Source: Bacteroidia bacterium
Lineage (GTDB): Bacteria; Bacteroidota; Bacteroidia; B-17B0; Aurantibacillaceae
Direction: 5' to 3'
NCBI GenBank assembly: GCA_020846335.1
Contig: JADLED010000038.1
Location: 1-64,000, forward strand
Length of the DNA stretch: 64,000 nucleotides
The notes below the pieces were generated by a model that worked only from the letters and a program-made list of their open reading frames with translations, was not told the origin of the DNA and ran no database searches. Numbering within the stretch: the stretch's first letter is position 1; each line of letters starts with the position of its first letter. Position numbers and translations under genes: made by a program. Of this stretch, positions 36,046 to 46,029 are shown piece after piece.

Positions 36046-37170
36046 CTACTCCTGCTTATTTTTTAATCCCATTAAAAGTTGGTAGGCACCTTTTACCACA
36101 ATGCTTGAATTATTTATTTCAGTGGCATTGAGTATTTCTATACGTCCTTTTTCGCTGTTGCCGGTTTTTACTTCTGTTAAAACAAATTTGTTTTTTTGTT
36201 TTTCCACAAACACATAGTTTCTGCCTTCATAGTTTAAAATGGCATCTTCGGGCAACACCGCGCAGGCAGCAGATGTTAGGTCTATTTCTGCATTCATGTA
36301 CATGCCGGGTATTAAAGACTTATCGTAGTTTTTAAAATGGCAATGCACTTCAATGCTTCTTTCGTTAGAGAGGTTTTGACCAATGAGCAATATTTCGCAG
36401 GCGTGCTTTTTTTCCAAATTATTATTTGTAAAAGCAACCAGCTTCTGACCGATATAGAGCTTGTCGATGTCTTTCTCAAAAACAGTCAGTGCCAGGTGAA
36501 TGTCGCTGGGATTTACCAATTCAAAAACAACATCGGCCGGATTAACGTATTTGCCAATGTTGGCGTTTATTTTAGAAACATAACCATCTATCGGTGCAAA
36601 TACATTCACACTTCTAGAAATGTTGTTCTCGTTTAGCTGTTCGGGATTAACGTTGATTAAACGCAGTTTTTCGGACAAAGATTTTAAGGCAATTTTTTGT
36701 GTGAGGTACTCCGCCTCGGCCTGCTGAAACACTTTGTCGCTGCTGGTTTTGTTAGCATTCAGTTCTTTTTGCCGTTGATATTCATTTTCGGAATAATTTA
36801 TTTTTGCTTTTACAGAAAGGAAGTCCTGTTGCAACTGAATGTATTGCGGGTCTTCAAAAGTGGCGATTACCTCGCCCTTGTTTACCTTCATGCCAGGTAA
36901 TAATTGTGTTGATTTTAAGTAACCTCCTAATGGTACACTTACCGATACCATGTTTTGTGGCGGCACATCAATCTTTCCATTTACCTTTAATATGGCCGAA
37001 ATAGTGTCCATCTCTATTTTTCCATAACCCAAACCAATTGCGGCTATTTGTTCGTTGCTTAAATTAATTTCGGTACCGGTATCTATTGGTGTTGCGCTTT
37101 CGCTTGGCTTTTCCTTGTTTGAACAATTAACCAATAAAACGGATAATAATATGATTGCTGATTTTTTCAT
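36046..37170 (-). CDS. RND efflux periplasmic adaptor lipoprotein (CusB/CzcB-like)
   Basis: This membrane-fusion protein of 374 residues links the inner-membrane RND pump to the outer-membrane channel. The N-terminus has a lipobox (SVLLVNCSNKE). The barrel-sandwich hybrid is split around a coiled-coil hairpin (QLQQDFLSVKAKINYSENEYQRQKELNANK). The lipoyl half-motifs are GGYLKSTQLLPGMKVNKGEVIATFEDPQYI and VFAPIDGYVSKINANIGKYV. A beta-barrel and membrane-proximal domain follow. It lies 38 bases after the RND pump gene, so one transcript should supply the whole system. Metal specificity cannot be read from the sequence. Confidence 0.92.
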   Translation of the reverse strand: MKKSAIILLSVLLVNCSNKEKPSESATPIDTGTEINLSNEQIAAIGLGYGKIEMDTISAILKVNGKIDVPPQNMVSVSVPLGGYLKSTQLLPGMKVNKGEVIATFEDPQYIQLQQDFLSVKAKINYSENEYQRQKELNANKTSSDKVFQQAEAEYLTQKIALKSLSEKLRLINVNPEQLNENNISRSVNVFAPIDGYVSKINANIGKYVNPADVVFELVNPSDIHLALTVFEKDIDKLYIGQKLVAFTNNNLEKKHACEILLIGQNLSNERSIEVHCHFKNYDKSLIPGMYMNAEIDLTSAACAVLPEDAILNYEGRNYVFVEKQKNKFVLTEVKTGNSEKGRIEILNATEINNSSIVVKGAYQLLMGLKNKQE

Positions 37171-37208
37171 GTTTTTCTTTTTACAGTTGTTTTTGAGTAC
37201 TTGTGCGT

Positions 37209-40200
37209 TTACTTAGTTGATAAATAATTAAGCAGCGTAGCATTTTCGTTAAGGTTTTTTAAAGTGTTGATATAGTCGTTTTGCAAACCAATTGACTGAT
37301 TCATGAGCATTACCCATTCCAGATAATTAATTTCACCATTGGCAAACTGCTTACTTGCCGCGCCGGCAATGTCATCTGCGCCCTTTAACAATTTATTTTC
37401 GTAGAGCTGCAAATTGCCGCGCTGGTTTTTGTATTGAAACAATGTGGCATAATATTCAGTCGTAAGATTATTTATTGTAATCTCGTAATTGTTGGCTGCT
37501 ATTTGCTCCATGGATTTTAAGGAAGCAATTTTGGCCTTTTGCGATCCAAAAAACAAAGGTATGCCCACACTCAGCTGTGCCGATTGAAAGCGTGTGGAAC
37601 GGGTAGTGTACAGCACATTGTCGGAACCGGTGCCCAACATGCTCATGTTATTGTAGAGCAACGAGATTTCGGGAAGCAAGCGGGCTTTTTCAAGGCGCGA
37701 AGCCATTGTAGCACTTTCTTTCTGCTGAAGAATTAAGCGGCCGGCCGGATGATCTTTAACAGTCGGCGTTTCGTTTATAGTTGCTGCCGGTATTTTTGCT
37801 TCGTTTTTATCCGGCACAAACAGTTGTTTGCAATTTAACAAGAGGTTAAACTTCAATGTCGAAATTTCAATGTCCGCTTCAAGCTGATTGAGCTGCAATG
37901 CTATCTGCATGCGCTGAACCTCCACACTTGTTTTTTCAACAAGATTGCTTTCCCCAAGTTTAAACCGTTCTTCTGAGCGCTTTAAAAAATCGGCAAACAA
38001 ACTATCTGACTTTAACAACAATTGCTTTTTTTGTTGCAGGTACACGTTGTTCGAAAACTCCATCGAAACGTTTCTTTTTATTTCAGCTTCTTTTAGGTTC
38101 ACACTTAATTGCCCGCTTTTCCATTCCTGATTCAAAAGCTGTTTTTGTCGGGCATAAACCGTAGGGAAACTAAAACTCTGCCCCACACTAAACCGGTTGT
38201 CCTTATAGGCACTGTTAATTTGTCCGTATTCGCCCGACACGGTTGTAAGTGGGATGTTTGCAGAAGATTGAATGAGCTTTTGTTTGTACTCGAGCAACAG
38301 CTTTTCGTTACGAACCATTAAGTTATTTTTTAAAGCAGAATCAATCGCCAAATTTAACGACACTGGTTTTTGCGAAAAAATAGTCGGAGATAAAAACACT
38401 AACAATACACTTATTGCTGTGGGATTTATTCCTTTAGATTTTTTTTGTTTCTCAAACAATATGTACAATACCGGCAAAACATACAACGTTAAAAAAGTGG
38501 CTATTAAGAGGCCGCCTATTACCACAGTTGCCAGTGGACGTTGAACTTCTGCACCGGAACCATTGCTTACAGCCATCGGAAAAAATCCAAGCGATGCCAC
38601 AAAAGCCGTCATTAGTACCGGGCGCAATCTTAGGCGTGTGCCTTGTTGCACAATTTGTTTTAAATCCGAAAGGCCTTCTTTTTTAAGCCGGTTAAACTCC
38701 GCTATTAACACAATGCCATTAAGCACCGCCACACCAAACAGCGCAATAAAGCCTACGCCTGCGCTAATGCTAAATGGCATACCACGCAAAGCCAGTGCAA
38801 AAATTCCACCAATGGCAGATAAAGGACTGGCGGAATAAATTAGCAGACCATGTTTAATGGAGTTAAAAGCAAAATACAATAACAAAAAAATGAGGAGCAA
38901 TGAAACCGGAACTGCCACCATCAATCGTTTTTTGGCGGCATTCAAATTTTCAAACGCACCACCGTAAGTGGGATAATAGCCCACCGGAAATTTTATCTCT
39001 GCTGCAATTTTATCCTGCAATTCGTTCACCACGCTTTGTATGTCTCTGCCGCGTACGTTAAAACCAACCGTAATGCGGCGCTTGGCATCTTCGCGTTGCA
39101 CCTGGTTGGGCCCGTCCTTTATTTCAACGCTTGCCAGTTGTTGCAATGGTATTTGAGTTCCCATGGGTGTTGGAATTAAGAGGTTACGCACATCTTCCAT
39201 ATTGGTGCGTTTGTTGTTTTGAAGTCTCACCACCAAATCAAACCGCTTTTCACTTTCAAACACAAGCCCTGCGCTTTGTCCGGCAAACGATGCATTAATA
39301 GTTTTGTTTATGTCATCAATTGAAAGGCCATACTGTGCAATGGCGGCACGATTGTAGTTAACAACAATTTGCGGCATACCCGTAACGGCTTCCACATACA
39401 AATCCTTGGCGCCTTCTACTGTTCCAATTATCTCGCCCATTTTTTTTGCGTAGCGCGCCAGTGTGTCCAGGTCTTCGCCATATATTTTACAAACCACGTC
39501 CTGCTTGGCGCCCGTCATCAACTCGTTAAAACGCATTTGCACCGGGAACTGAAAACTGAAAGTAACACCAGGCAGCACCACCAATGCCTCCGACATTTTT
39601 TCGGCCAATTCGTTAAATGTTTTTGCCGATGTCCATTCTTTCTTATCCTTCAATATTATCATCATATCCGCCGCATCCATTGGCATAGGGTCAGTGGGTA
39701 CTTCGCCGCTTCCTATTTTGGTCACAATTTTTTGTATTTCGGGAAATTTTTGCTGAAGTATTTTTGCCGCTTTTTGTGTATTGGCGATGGTGGTGTTAAG
39801 ATTACTTCCCGGTAATACACGCGTTTCCACGGCAAAATCGCCCTCTTCAAGTGTTGGAATAAACTCTCCACCCAAATAGGTAAGAACAATTATGGCAATG
39901 GCAAACAATGCAAGTGTTGATGCCAGCAATGTTTTTGGGATGTTCAAAATTTTAATCAGTGTGTTTTGATAACCGCTCCCTAAGCGATTCATTAAACGGT
40001 CTGAAAAGTTTTCGCCGGGATTTACTTTTTTACTTAAAAATAATGCGCTCATCATGGGGATATAGGTGAGCGAAAGGATGAAAGCACCGAGCAAAGCAAA
40101 GGCAACGGTTTGTGCCATGGGTTTAAACATCTTTCCTTCAATGCCTTCGAGGGTAAATATGGGTAGGTAAACCACCAGAATAATAATTTGGCCAAACACC

Positions 40201-41552
40201 GCACTATTCATCATTTTACTGGCCGATTGATTCACCTCTTTGTCCATTTGCTGCTGATTAAGTTGTGCAAAAGCTGTGGTTTTATTGTGATGCAAACGGT
40301 GCATAACAGCTTCCACAATAATTACCGCACCATCCACAATTAATCCGAAATCCAATGCGCCTAAACTCATAAGGTTACCACTTACTCCAAACATGTTCAT
40401 CATAATAATGGCAAATAACATGGCGAGTGGAATAACAGAAGCAACCAACAATCCGGCTCTTACATTACCCAAAAACAATACCAATACAAAAATCACAATA
40501 AGTGCGCCTTCCATCAGGTTTTGTTCAACGGTGCCAATGGCATTGTTTACCATTTTTGTGCGGTCTAAAAACGGTTCCAGTATTACTCCTTCTGGCAATG
40601 TTTTCTGAATCTGTTCTATTCTCTCTTTCACCCGTTTTATCACATCGCTGCTGTTCGCTCCTTTAAGCATCATGACTATGGCTCCCGCCACTTCGCCTTT
40701 ATCATTAAAGCACATGGCGCCATAGCGGGTGGCTGCTCCATAATTTACCTCGGCAATGTCTTTAATTAAGAGTGGTGTACCGTTGTCAAGATTTTTTACC
40801 CGGATGTTTTTGATGTCTTCGAGAGAACCCACTAATCCTTCGCTGCGGATGTATAACACCACGGGTCCTTTTTCAATGTAGGCTCCACCCGTGTTTTGAT
40901 TGTTTTTTTCGAGAGCAACAAACACATCGGTGATGGTGAGGTTAAACGATTTTAATTTGTTTGGGTCAACACCTATTTCGTATTGTTTGAGTGTGCCGCC
41001 AAAGCTGCTTACCTCGGCAACACCTTTAACGCCGAGCAACTGCCGTCGCACAATCCAGTCCTGAATGGTGCGCAACTCGGTGGTGTTAAACTTTTTTTCA
41101 AAACCTTCCTTAGGCCTTACCACGTATTGGTAAATTTCTCCCAAACCCGTTGTTACAGGGCCCAGCTCCGGTATCCCTACTCCGGCAGGAATGCGCGCCT
41201 GCACATTTTGAAGTCGTTCGGCCACCTGTTGCCTTGCCCAATAAATATCGGTGGCATCGTTAAAAACAATGGTAACCAACGACAAACCAAAGCGCGAAAA
41301 GCTTCGTATTTCGGTAAGCCCCGGAATGTTGTTATTGGCCTGTTCAATCGGAAAGGTTATTAAGCGCTCTATGTCGGTGGCGCCAAAAGAAGGAGCGGTG
41401 GTAATAATTTGCACCTGATTGTTGGTGATGTCAGGAACTGCATCGATGGGCAGTTTACTTAGTTGCAAAGCGCCGTAAATTATCATGCCCAGCGTAAACA
41501 AACCTATTATAAGTTTATTCTTTATTGAAAAAGAAATGATTTTATCTAACAT
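37209..41552 (-). CDS. CzcA/CusA-type heavy-metal RND pump fused to a TolC-like outer-membrane factor
   Basis: The 1447-residue protein joins two normally separate proteins. Residues 1 to about 1035 are a heavy-metal RND pump; the proton-relay signature of this branch is DFGLIVDGAVIIVE, with Asp401, Asp407 and Glu414. Residues from about 1061 onward form an outer-membrane efflux (TolC-like) domain with long helices (SLNLAIDSALKNNLMVRNEK, NRFSVGQSFSFPTVYARQK). Between them, after the last pump helix, comes a signal-peptide-like stretch (INPTAISVLLVFLSPTIFSQ). Cleavage there would release the channel half. Fusions of this type exist in other Bacteroidota. It exports divalent or monovalent heavy-metal ions; which ones is unknown. 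Confidence 0.93.
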   Translation of the reverse strand: MLDKIISFSIKNKLIIGLFTLGMIIYGALQLSKLPIDAVPDITNNQVQIITTAPSFGATDIERLITFPIEQANNNIPGLTEIRSFSRFGLSLVTIVFNDATDIYWARQQVAERLQNVQARIPAGVGIPELGPVTTGLGEIYQYVVRPKEGFEKKFNTTELRTIQDWIVRRQLLGVKGVAEVSSFGGTLKQYEIGVDPNKLKSFNLTITDVFVALEKNNQNTGGAYIEKGPVVLYIRSEGLVGSLEDIKNIRVKNLDNGTPLLIKDIAEVNYGAATRYGAMCFNDKGEVAGAIVMMLKGANSSDVIKRVKERIEQIQKTLPEGVILEPFLDRTKMVNNAIGTVEQNLMEGALIVIFVLVLFLGNVRAGLLVASVIPLAMLFAIIMMNMFGVSGNLMSLGALDFGLIVDGAVIIVEAVMHRLHHNKTTAFAQLNQQQMDKEVNQSASKMMNSAVFGQIIILVVYLPIFTLEGIEGKMFKPMAQTVAFALLGAFILSLTYIPMMSALFLSKKVNPGENFSDRLMNRLGSGYQNTLIKILNIPKTLLASTLALFAIAIIVLTYLGGEFIPTLEEGDFAVETRVLPGSNLNTTIANTQKAAKILQQKFPEIQKIVTKIGSGEVPTDPMPMDAADMMIILKDKKEWTSAKTFNELAEKMSEALVVLPGVTFSFQFPVQMRFNELMTGAKQDVVCKIYGEDLDTLARYAKKMGEIIGTVEGAKDLYVEAVTGMPQIVVNYNRAAIAQYGLSIDDINKTINASFAGQSAGLVFESEKRFDLVVRLQNNKRTNMEDVRNLLIPTPMGTQIPLQQLASVEIKDGPNQVQREDAKRRITVGFNVRGRDIQSVVNELQDKIAAEIKFPVGYYPTYGGAFENLNAAKKRLMVAVPVSLLLIFLLLYFAFNSIKHGLLIYSASPLSAIGGIFALALRGMPFSISAGVGFIALFGVAVLNGIVLIAEFNRLKKEGLSDLKQIVQQGTRLRLRPVLMTAFVASLGFFPMAVSNGSGAEVQRPLATVVIGGLLIATFLTLYVLPVLYILFEKQKKSKGINPTAISVLLVFLSPTIFSQKPVSLNLAIDSALKNNLMVRNEKLLLEYKQKLIQSSANIPLTTVSGEYGQINSAYKDNRFSVGQSFSFPTVYARQKQLLNQEWKSGQLSVNLKEAEIKRNVSMEFSNNVYLQQKKQLLLKSDSLFADFLKRSEERFKLGESNLVEKTSVEVQRMQIALQLNQLEADIEISTLKFNLLLNCKQLFVPDKNEAKIPAATINETPTVKDHPAGRLILQQKESATMASRLEKARLLPEISLLYNNMSMLGTGSDNVLYTTRSTRFQSAQLSVGIPLFFGSQKAKIASLKSMEQIAANNYEITINNLTTEYYATLFQYKNQRGNLQLYENKLLKGADDIAGAASKQFANGEINYLEWVMLMNQSIGLQNDYINTLKNLNENATLLNYLSTK

Positions 41553-41632
41553 GTTGTGTTTGATTTAAAAAATTAGAACAAGGCATGGAGATTAATCACA
41601 TGCAAAATGAGTTACACTTAAAAGAAATGTAA

Positions 41633-42040
41633 TCAGGCCTTTGGCGGCTGCCAGATAGAAACCTGAAATGAAGATGGGATAAACTGTAATTGAGGTAATG
41701 AATACGTTTTTGTTTTCGTTTCGAGAGGATGAAAAGCGTAGGCCTGATGAACCGAGCCGGTGAAAAGATTGTTGCTTACCGAAGCGCAATTATTGTGCGA
41801 TTTAAATGGTAATTTCATGTCCCTGTCTGCATCACCATCATCGTCCTGTGTATTCGAATAGTGCATGTCGAGAAAATCAAAAAACGAAATGAGGTGATTT
41901 TTTTCTTTGTGTTCATGATAATGTTCTATCATTTCCGGAAACTTAAGTAATTCACGGAATTCGGTTGCCGAGAACAGATAAACAAACAACACGGTTATGA
42001 TAAACAGTTTTTTCAGAAACACAAAGGTAAGAAAAAACAC
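41633..42040 (-). CDS. Histidine-rich small exported protein upstream of the metal efflux genes
   Basis: The 135-residue protein starts with a hydrophobic, signal-like segment (FLKKLFIITVLFVYLFSATEF). A histidine-rich part (MIEHYHEHKEKNH, about residues 36-48) is followed by FFDFLDMHY, an acidic stretch (DDDGDADRD) and LPFKSHNN. Such His/Asp clusters can bind metal ions. Similar small proteins precede CzcA/CusA-type pumps in other Bacteroidota, so a role in periplasmic metal handling or sensing for the pump is plausible but unproven. It lies 80 bases before the pump gene on the same strand. No named family was recognised. Confidence 0.75.
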   Translation of the reverse strand: MFFLTFVFLKKLFIITVLFVYLFSATEFRELLKFPEMIEHYHEHKEKNHLISFFDFLDMHYSNTQDDDGDADRDMKLPFKSHNNCASVSNNLFTGSVHQAYAFHPLETKTKTYSLPQLQFIPSSFQVSIWQPPKA

Positions 42041-42060
42041 AGGGTTTGCAAAACCTCTGA

Positions 42061-43251
42061 TTAAGCCGTTTTGGTTAAAAGAGCCATGTAAAAGCCATCA
42101 AACCCTTCATGTGGTAATAGCGTTTTTTCTTTAAGTAACTTAAAATTTTTATTCGCAGTTAAAAACGTTTTAACCTGCTCTTCGTTTTCGGATGGTAAAA
42201 TACTGCAGGTACTGTAAACCATGCTGCCATTAACTTTAAGCATGGCCGAATAGGTGCTGATTATTTCCTGCTGAATTTTTTTTGTATTTTCGATTGAGTC
42301 ATCGCTTAGTTTCCATTTGGCATCCGGATTTCTTTTTAAAACACCCAGTCCGCTGCAAGGTACGTCGAGTAGTAGTTTGTCGGCTTTTGCTTCCAGGTTT
42401 TTAATGGTATTGTTTTTTTCAATAAGCCGGGTTTCCACATTAAAGGCACCGGCCCTTCTGGCCCTTTTTTTCAGTTCTTCGAGTTTCCAGTCTTCCACAT
42501 CCATGCTAATTACGCGGCCCTTGTTTTTCATGAGTGCAGCCAAATGCAGACTTTTGCCTCCTGCCCCGGCACATGCGTCAATAACCGTATCGCCGGGTTT
42601 TGGTTCTAAAAAACGACTGATTAATTGCGATCCGGCATCCTGCACTTCAAAAAAACCGTCTTTAAATAACTTGTTCTGAAACACATTCTCGCGCTTTATT
42701 AATTGCAGAGCGTCTTCACAATCACTTACCTCCACGGTTTCAATTCGTTCTTTTAATAATGCCTCTTTAAGTTGTTGTCGCGTGGTTTTGAGTTGGTTCA
42801 CCCGCAAATACACTGCCGCCTGTGTATTCATGGCCAACGATTCTCTTTCCCATTTTTCGGCTCCCAGTTCTTTTGTACCCAACTGCCACAACCAATCGGG
42901 ATACGATTCGTAAATAGCAGTGTTGTCTTTAAGGCTATCTTTCTTTTGCAAAATATAATCCACATCAACGTGTTTAAATTCCTGCCAATCCGGAATTTCG
43001 ATGCCTTTTACCACTAACCAAACAGCCGTTATAAACCAAAAATTATTTTGTGATTCGGCCAACTCGGCAAACAGGCGGTAATTGCGAACTATATCGTAGG
43101 TGCCTTCGGCCACAAAACGGCGGTCGCGACTGCCCCATTGTGGATTTTGTTTAAATATTTTTTCGAGTGCTTTATCGGCGTAACGGCCTTTTGATAAAAT
43201 TTCCTGCGTGGTTTGCGCCACGGCGTTTACTAAATTTCGGTATAACTTCAT
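42061..43251 (-). CDS. RsmB/NOP-family 16S rRNA m5C methyltransferase
   Basis: The 396-residue enzyme methylates cytosine-5 in rRNA using S-adenosylmethionine. An N-terminal NusB/PUA-like part (about 1-200) leads to a class I methyltransferase domain. The SAM-binding motif is VIDACAGAGGKSLHLA. The two family cysteines are in LLDVPCSGLGVLKRNPD (motif IV) and MVYSTCSILPSENEEQV (motif VI, the nucleophile motif of the group). The overall layout suggests RsmB, but the exact target cytosine is not certain. It is 20 bases upstream of the small His-rich protein and 18 bases downstream of a T9SS gene. Confidence 0.9.
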   Translation of the reverse strand: MKLYRNLVNAVAQTTQEILSKGRYADKALEKIFKQNPQWGSRDRRFVAEGTYDIVRNYRLFAELAESQNNFWFITAVWLVVKGIEIPDWQEFKHVDVDYILQKKDSLKDNTAIYESYPDWLWQLGTKELGAEKWERESLAMNTQAAVYLRVNQLKTTRQQLKEALLKERIETVEVSDCEDALQLIKRENVFQNKLFKDGFFEVQDAGSQLISRFLEPKPGDTVIDACAGAGGKSLHLAALMKNKGRVISMDVEDWKLEELKKRARRAGAFNVETRLIEKNNTIKNLEAKADKLLLDVPCSGLGVLKRNPDAKWKLSDDSIENTKKIQQEIISTYSAMLKVNGSMVYSTCSILPSENEEQVKTFLTANKNFKLLKEKTLLPHEGFDGFYMALLTKTA

Positions 43252-43269
43252 AGTGTATATCTGACCCGG

Positions 43270-46017
43270 CTACCTTACAACTTCAACAAATCCTTTAAGT
43301 GTTCGCTTAATTGTTCCCCTGAGCCTGGGTTCAAAAACATCGCAGGTATAAAAAAACGTTCCCTGACTAACTGTCTGTTTGCTAATAATACTAATTCCAT
43401 CCCATTTAAAATAAGGGTCGGTGGTAGTGTAAACCAGATTGCCCCAGCGGTCAAATATGTTAAGGTTTATCTCCTTAATCTGTCTTACTCTTACAGCCAT
43501 GTAAAAATCATTGATGTTATCGTTGTTGGGCGTAAACACATTTGGCAATTCAAAAATTGGGCAATTGTCTATGCAATAATCGCCACCCTTATTACTTTTG
43601 TTGTTTGCCGAATCCACGGCCTGAACAATATAGCAACCTACTATTTCCGACAATCCTTTGGCCACATATTCAAGTTTATCGGTACTTAGCAAGGTGTCGA
43701 GCAATTTGTATTCGTGGTTAATGCTTGGCCTGTAAAATAAAAAATACTTTGTCACGTCGTCGCTGCGATCGCAAAGTGTTCTCACATCCTGCCACGTTAT
43801 TACAACGTCCCCTGCCGGGCAATCGGCGCTTATATTCAAAGTTGGCGAGCAGGGTGGGGTTAAATCAACGGCAGTGGTGCACGATTGTTGCGAATTATTA
43901 ATTAAGGGGCTTGTAATTCCAGGATCGGAGTAGGCGCCTTCACTGGTAACAAAGTAGCAATAATCATTTCGGTTGGCAATATTGTTTACGTCGGTATAAT
44001 TTGGTACAGTGGTGGTGGCAATGGCCGTGTAGGTAGCAGAGCCCGGATTCTTTCGGCTAACAGTGTAAGTGGTGTTAGTCCATGGTGTATTAAAGGACCA
44101 TTTTAAATCCATTCGCCGATCGGAAGGGGTGATGATAAGGAATACCGAAGAGGCCCTTTGTGATGTGCCCACGGTGCTTGTACCCGAAGTAAACTCTACC
44201 ACGTATTCATGAGGCGTGGTTTGAGTATTAAGGTTATTGTCAATAAACTGAATCGGAAGGTTTTGAACCCTGTTAGCTGTTGCGGAAAATATAATATCCA
44301 TGCCGCCCGCAGCGTTTTTGCGTTTAAGATTGTATTTGTAAGGCCCTGTAAAAACCAGAGTGTCCAGATTTTCGGAATTGGTAATCGGATGTTCCCATTT
44401 TACTCTGATGGAACCGGTGCTTGTGGAAGTACTCAACACGTCCACATTTAAAATCACCGGCACATCGCGCTTAAGTTCGCCGCACACCTGTGTGGTACCA
44501 TAGGTTTGAGTGCCATCTTTATAAAAAGCAACCACCAGATAGCTATACCTTTGCCCAACAACCAAGCCATTGCCGTTGTTGTTATCAATAAAAAAACTGA
44601 CGTTGTTATTTGTCTGACCTATCAGCACAAAGCCGCTGGAAGCAGGAATGATTCCGGTGCAGGGGTCGGGTGTAAAAGGAGTGCAATTGTTTTTACGAAA
44701 AATACGGTAGGACACAATTGGATTGTTAGCCGGATTACAGGAAGAGAGTGTCCACGATACACGCATGTTGGTGCCTTGTGGAACAGCCGTAACATTTTTA
44801 ACAGCAGGTGGAATAACTTTTATGGCATAGCTCGCAAAAGACACTTGTTGAGCGATGGATCCGTTATCCTGTGCTTTAAAAATGGTAATGTATGGCTGCA
44901 CCCTTATGTGGTTACAATCTGTTTGCCATCTGAAATTTGAAACCAGGCCTGTGAGCGGATTGGTTTGAGTGACCGCCGAAAGCGGATTGAGAGTGGCGTT
45001 CGGTAAATTAGAAGAAAATGCTCCGCCTGCACCCTGCAGTGTTACAACGTCGCCATCGTTAGGGTCATACACATAAATGTTTTTTTCAATTAATATGCCG
45101 GCTTCCACACAGGTATCTTTTGGGACAATTATGTAGGGAGGATCTTCATTTCTACAAACCCCCACAATCACCTGCATATCGCGCAGCACATAGCCAATTA
45201 ACTGATACACCCGGTTGGTGTTTTTTCGCCATTCTTTTACAATAAATGCAAGGTTGTATTCGCCTTCCCTACGAGGCGAACACCAGGATAAATTACCCGT
45301 AATGGCGTCTATATTGTATTCTTTTGGTCTTTCGCCCGGATAGGTATATCCTTGAACGGTTGTTCCACCCTGACCTCTGGAAGTGGAAATTTCATAACTT
45401 AAACTGTCTCCGTCCACATCATAGGCTGCCGGATTGTGCTGAAAACACTGACCCACACAAGCCTTATCAATGGGTGCATTATTAAAAATCGGAGAAGTGT
45501 TAGCGCCCGTAAAACTGTTAATGATTAATAGCGACTCCACATAAAATGGCTGACTTACCGAATATGGTATATTAACAACATTTTCGTTACGGTTGGGGTC
45601 ATAACTTCGGATAAGGTAATCGCCAGGTCCCGGATAAACGTGCTCAATAATATATATGCTTTTATTTACCACATAACCAGATGCATTAATAATAATGGAG
45701 CCGCAAGGAATGGACGTGTTGCCAACATTGCAGCCACAGGTGTAGGTGTTTCCGTTTGTGCGGGGGGCAATGCCCCTTGTCCCATCGCCAAAATAAATGG
45801 TATCCACACAGCGGTCGGCAACCCCGCTGCCATAGTCGGTGTACTTCACCAGTGTAATGCGGTACTTGTATAACTCCACTGTAACTCCGCCAACAACAGT
45901 GGTGGTTGGGGCAATGCGCGTGTAGGTTATTTCGCCGGCACGGTTGTGTGTGGCATGAAGTAAATTAAATGCAGTGGTGCAAAGGATAAAAAGCAATATT
46001 TTGCGGGCGGCTTTCAT
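43270..46017 (-). CDS. Large T9SS type B (gliding-motility C-terminal) secreted protein
   Basis: I start at ATG 46017 (915 residues); the frame continues to a TTG at 46023. The signal peptide ends ...LLHATHNRAG. The body is beta-rich with several Ig/fibronectin-like repeats, for example VKNVTAVPQGTNMRVSWTLSSCNP and DRRMDLKWSFNTPWTNTTYTVSR. It closes with the CHU_C/type B sorting domain (ELPNVFTPNNDNINDFY and NLNIFDRWGNLVYTTTD). In the model for this domain, the C-terminus directs export by the type IX system and surface attachment. No catalytic motif was found. The NVFTPNNDN block and the repeats suggest an adhesin or matrix protein; that role is inferred. It lies 12 bases after another T9SS gene. 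Confidence 0.85.
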   Translation of the reverse strand: MKAARKILLFILCTTAFNLLHATHNRAGEITYTRIAPTTTVVGGVTVELYKYRITLVKYTDYGSGVADRCVDTIYFGDGTRGIAPRTNGNTYTCGCNVGNTSIPCGSIIINASGYVVNKSIYIIEHVYPGPGDYLIRSYDPNRNENVVNIPYSVSQPFYVESLLIINSFTGANTSPIFNNAPIDKACVGQCFQHNPAAYDVDGDSLSYEISTSRGQGGTTVQGYTYPGERPKEYNIDAITGNLSWCSPRREGEYNLAFIVKEWRKNTNRVYQLIGYVLRDMQVIVGVCRNEDPPYIIVPKDTCVEAGILIEKNIYVYDPNDGDVVTLQGAGGAFSSNLPNATLNPLSAVTQTNPLTGLVSNFRWQTDCNHIRVQPYITIFKAQDNGSIAQQVSFASYAIKVIPPAVKNVTAVPQGTNMRVSWTLSSCNPANNPIVSYRIFRKNNCTPFTPDPCTGIIPASSGFVLIGQTNNNVSFFIDNNNGNGLVVGQRYSYLVVAFYKDGTQTYGTTQVCGELKRDVPVILNVDVLSTSTSTGSIRVKWEHPITNSENLDTLVFTGPYKYNLKRKNAAGGMDIIFSATANRVQNLPIQFIDNNLNTQTTPHEYVVEFTSGTSTVGTSQRASSVFLIITPSDRRMDLKWSFNTPWTNTTYTVSRKNPGSATYTAIATTTVPNYTDVNNIANRNDYCYFVTSEGAYSDPGITSPLINNSQQSCTTAVDLTPPCSPTLNISADCPAGDVVITWQDVRTLCDRSDDVTKYFLFYRPSINHEYKLLDTLLSTDKLEYVAKGLSEIVGCYIVQAVDSANNKSNKGGDYCIDNCPIFELPNVFTPNNDNINDFYMAVRVRQIKEINLNIFDRWGNLVYTTTDPYFKWDGISIISKQTVSQGTFFYTCDVFEPRLRGTIKRTLKGFVEVVR

Positions 46018-46029
46018 GTGCAAGGTTTT

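Noticed and set aside
42022..42029. TACCTTTG on the minus strand inside the His-rich protein's start
   Set aside because: It would place the transcript start inside the signal peptide; no good later start codon exists, so it is probably a chance match.
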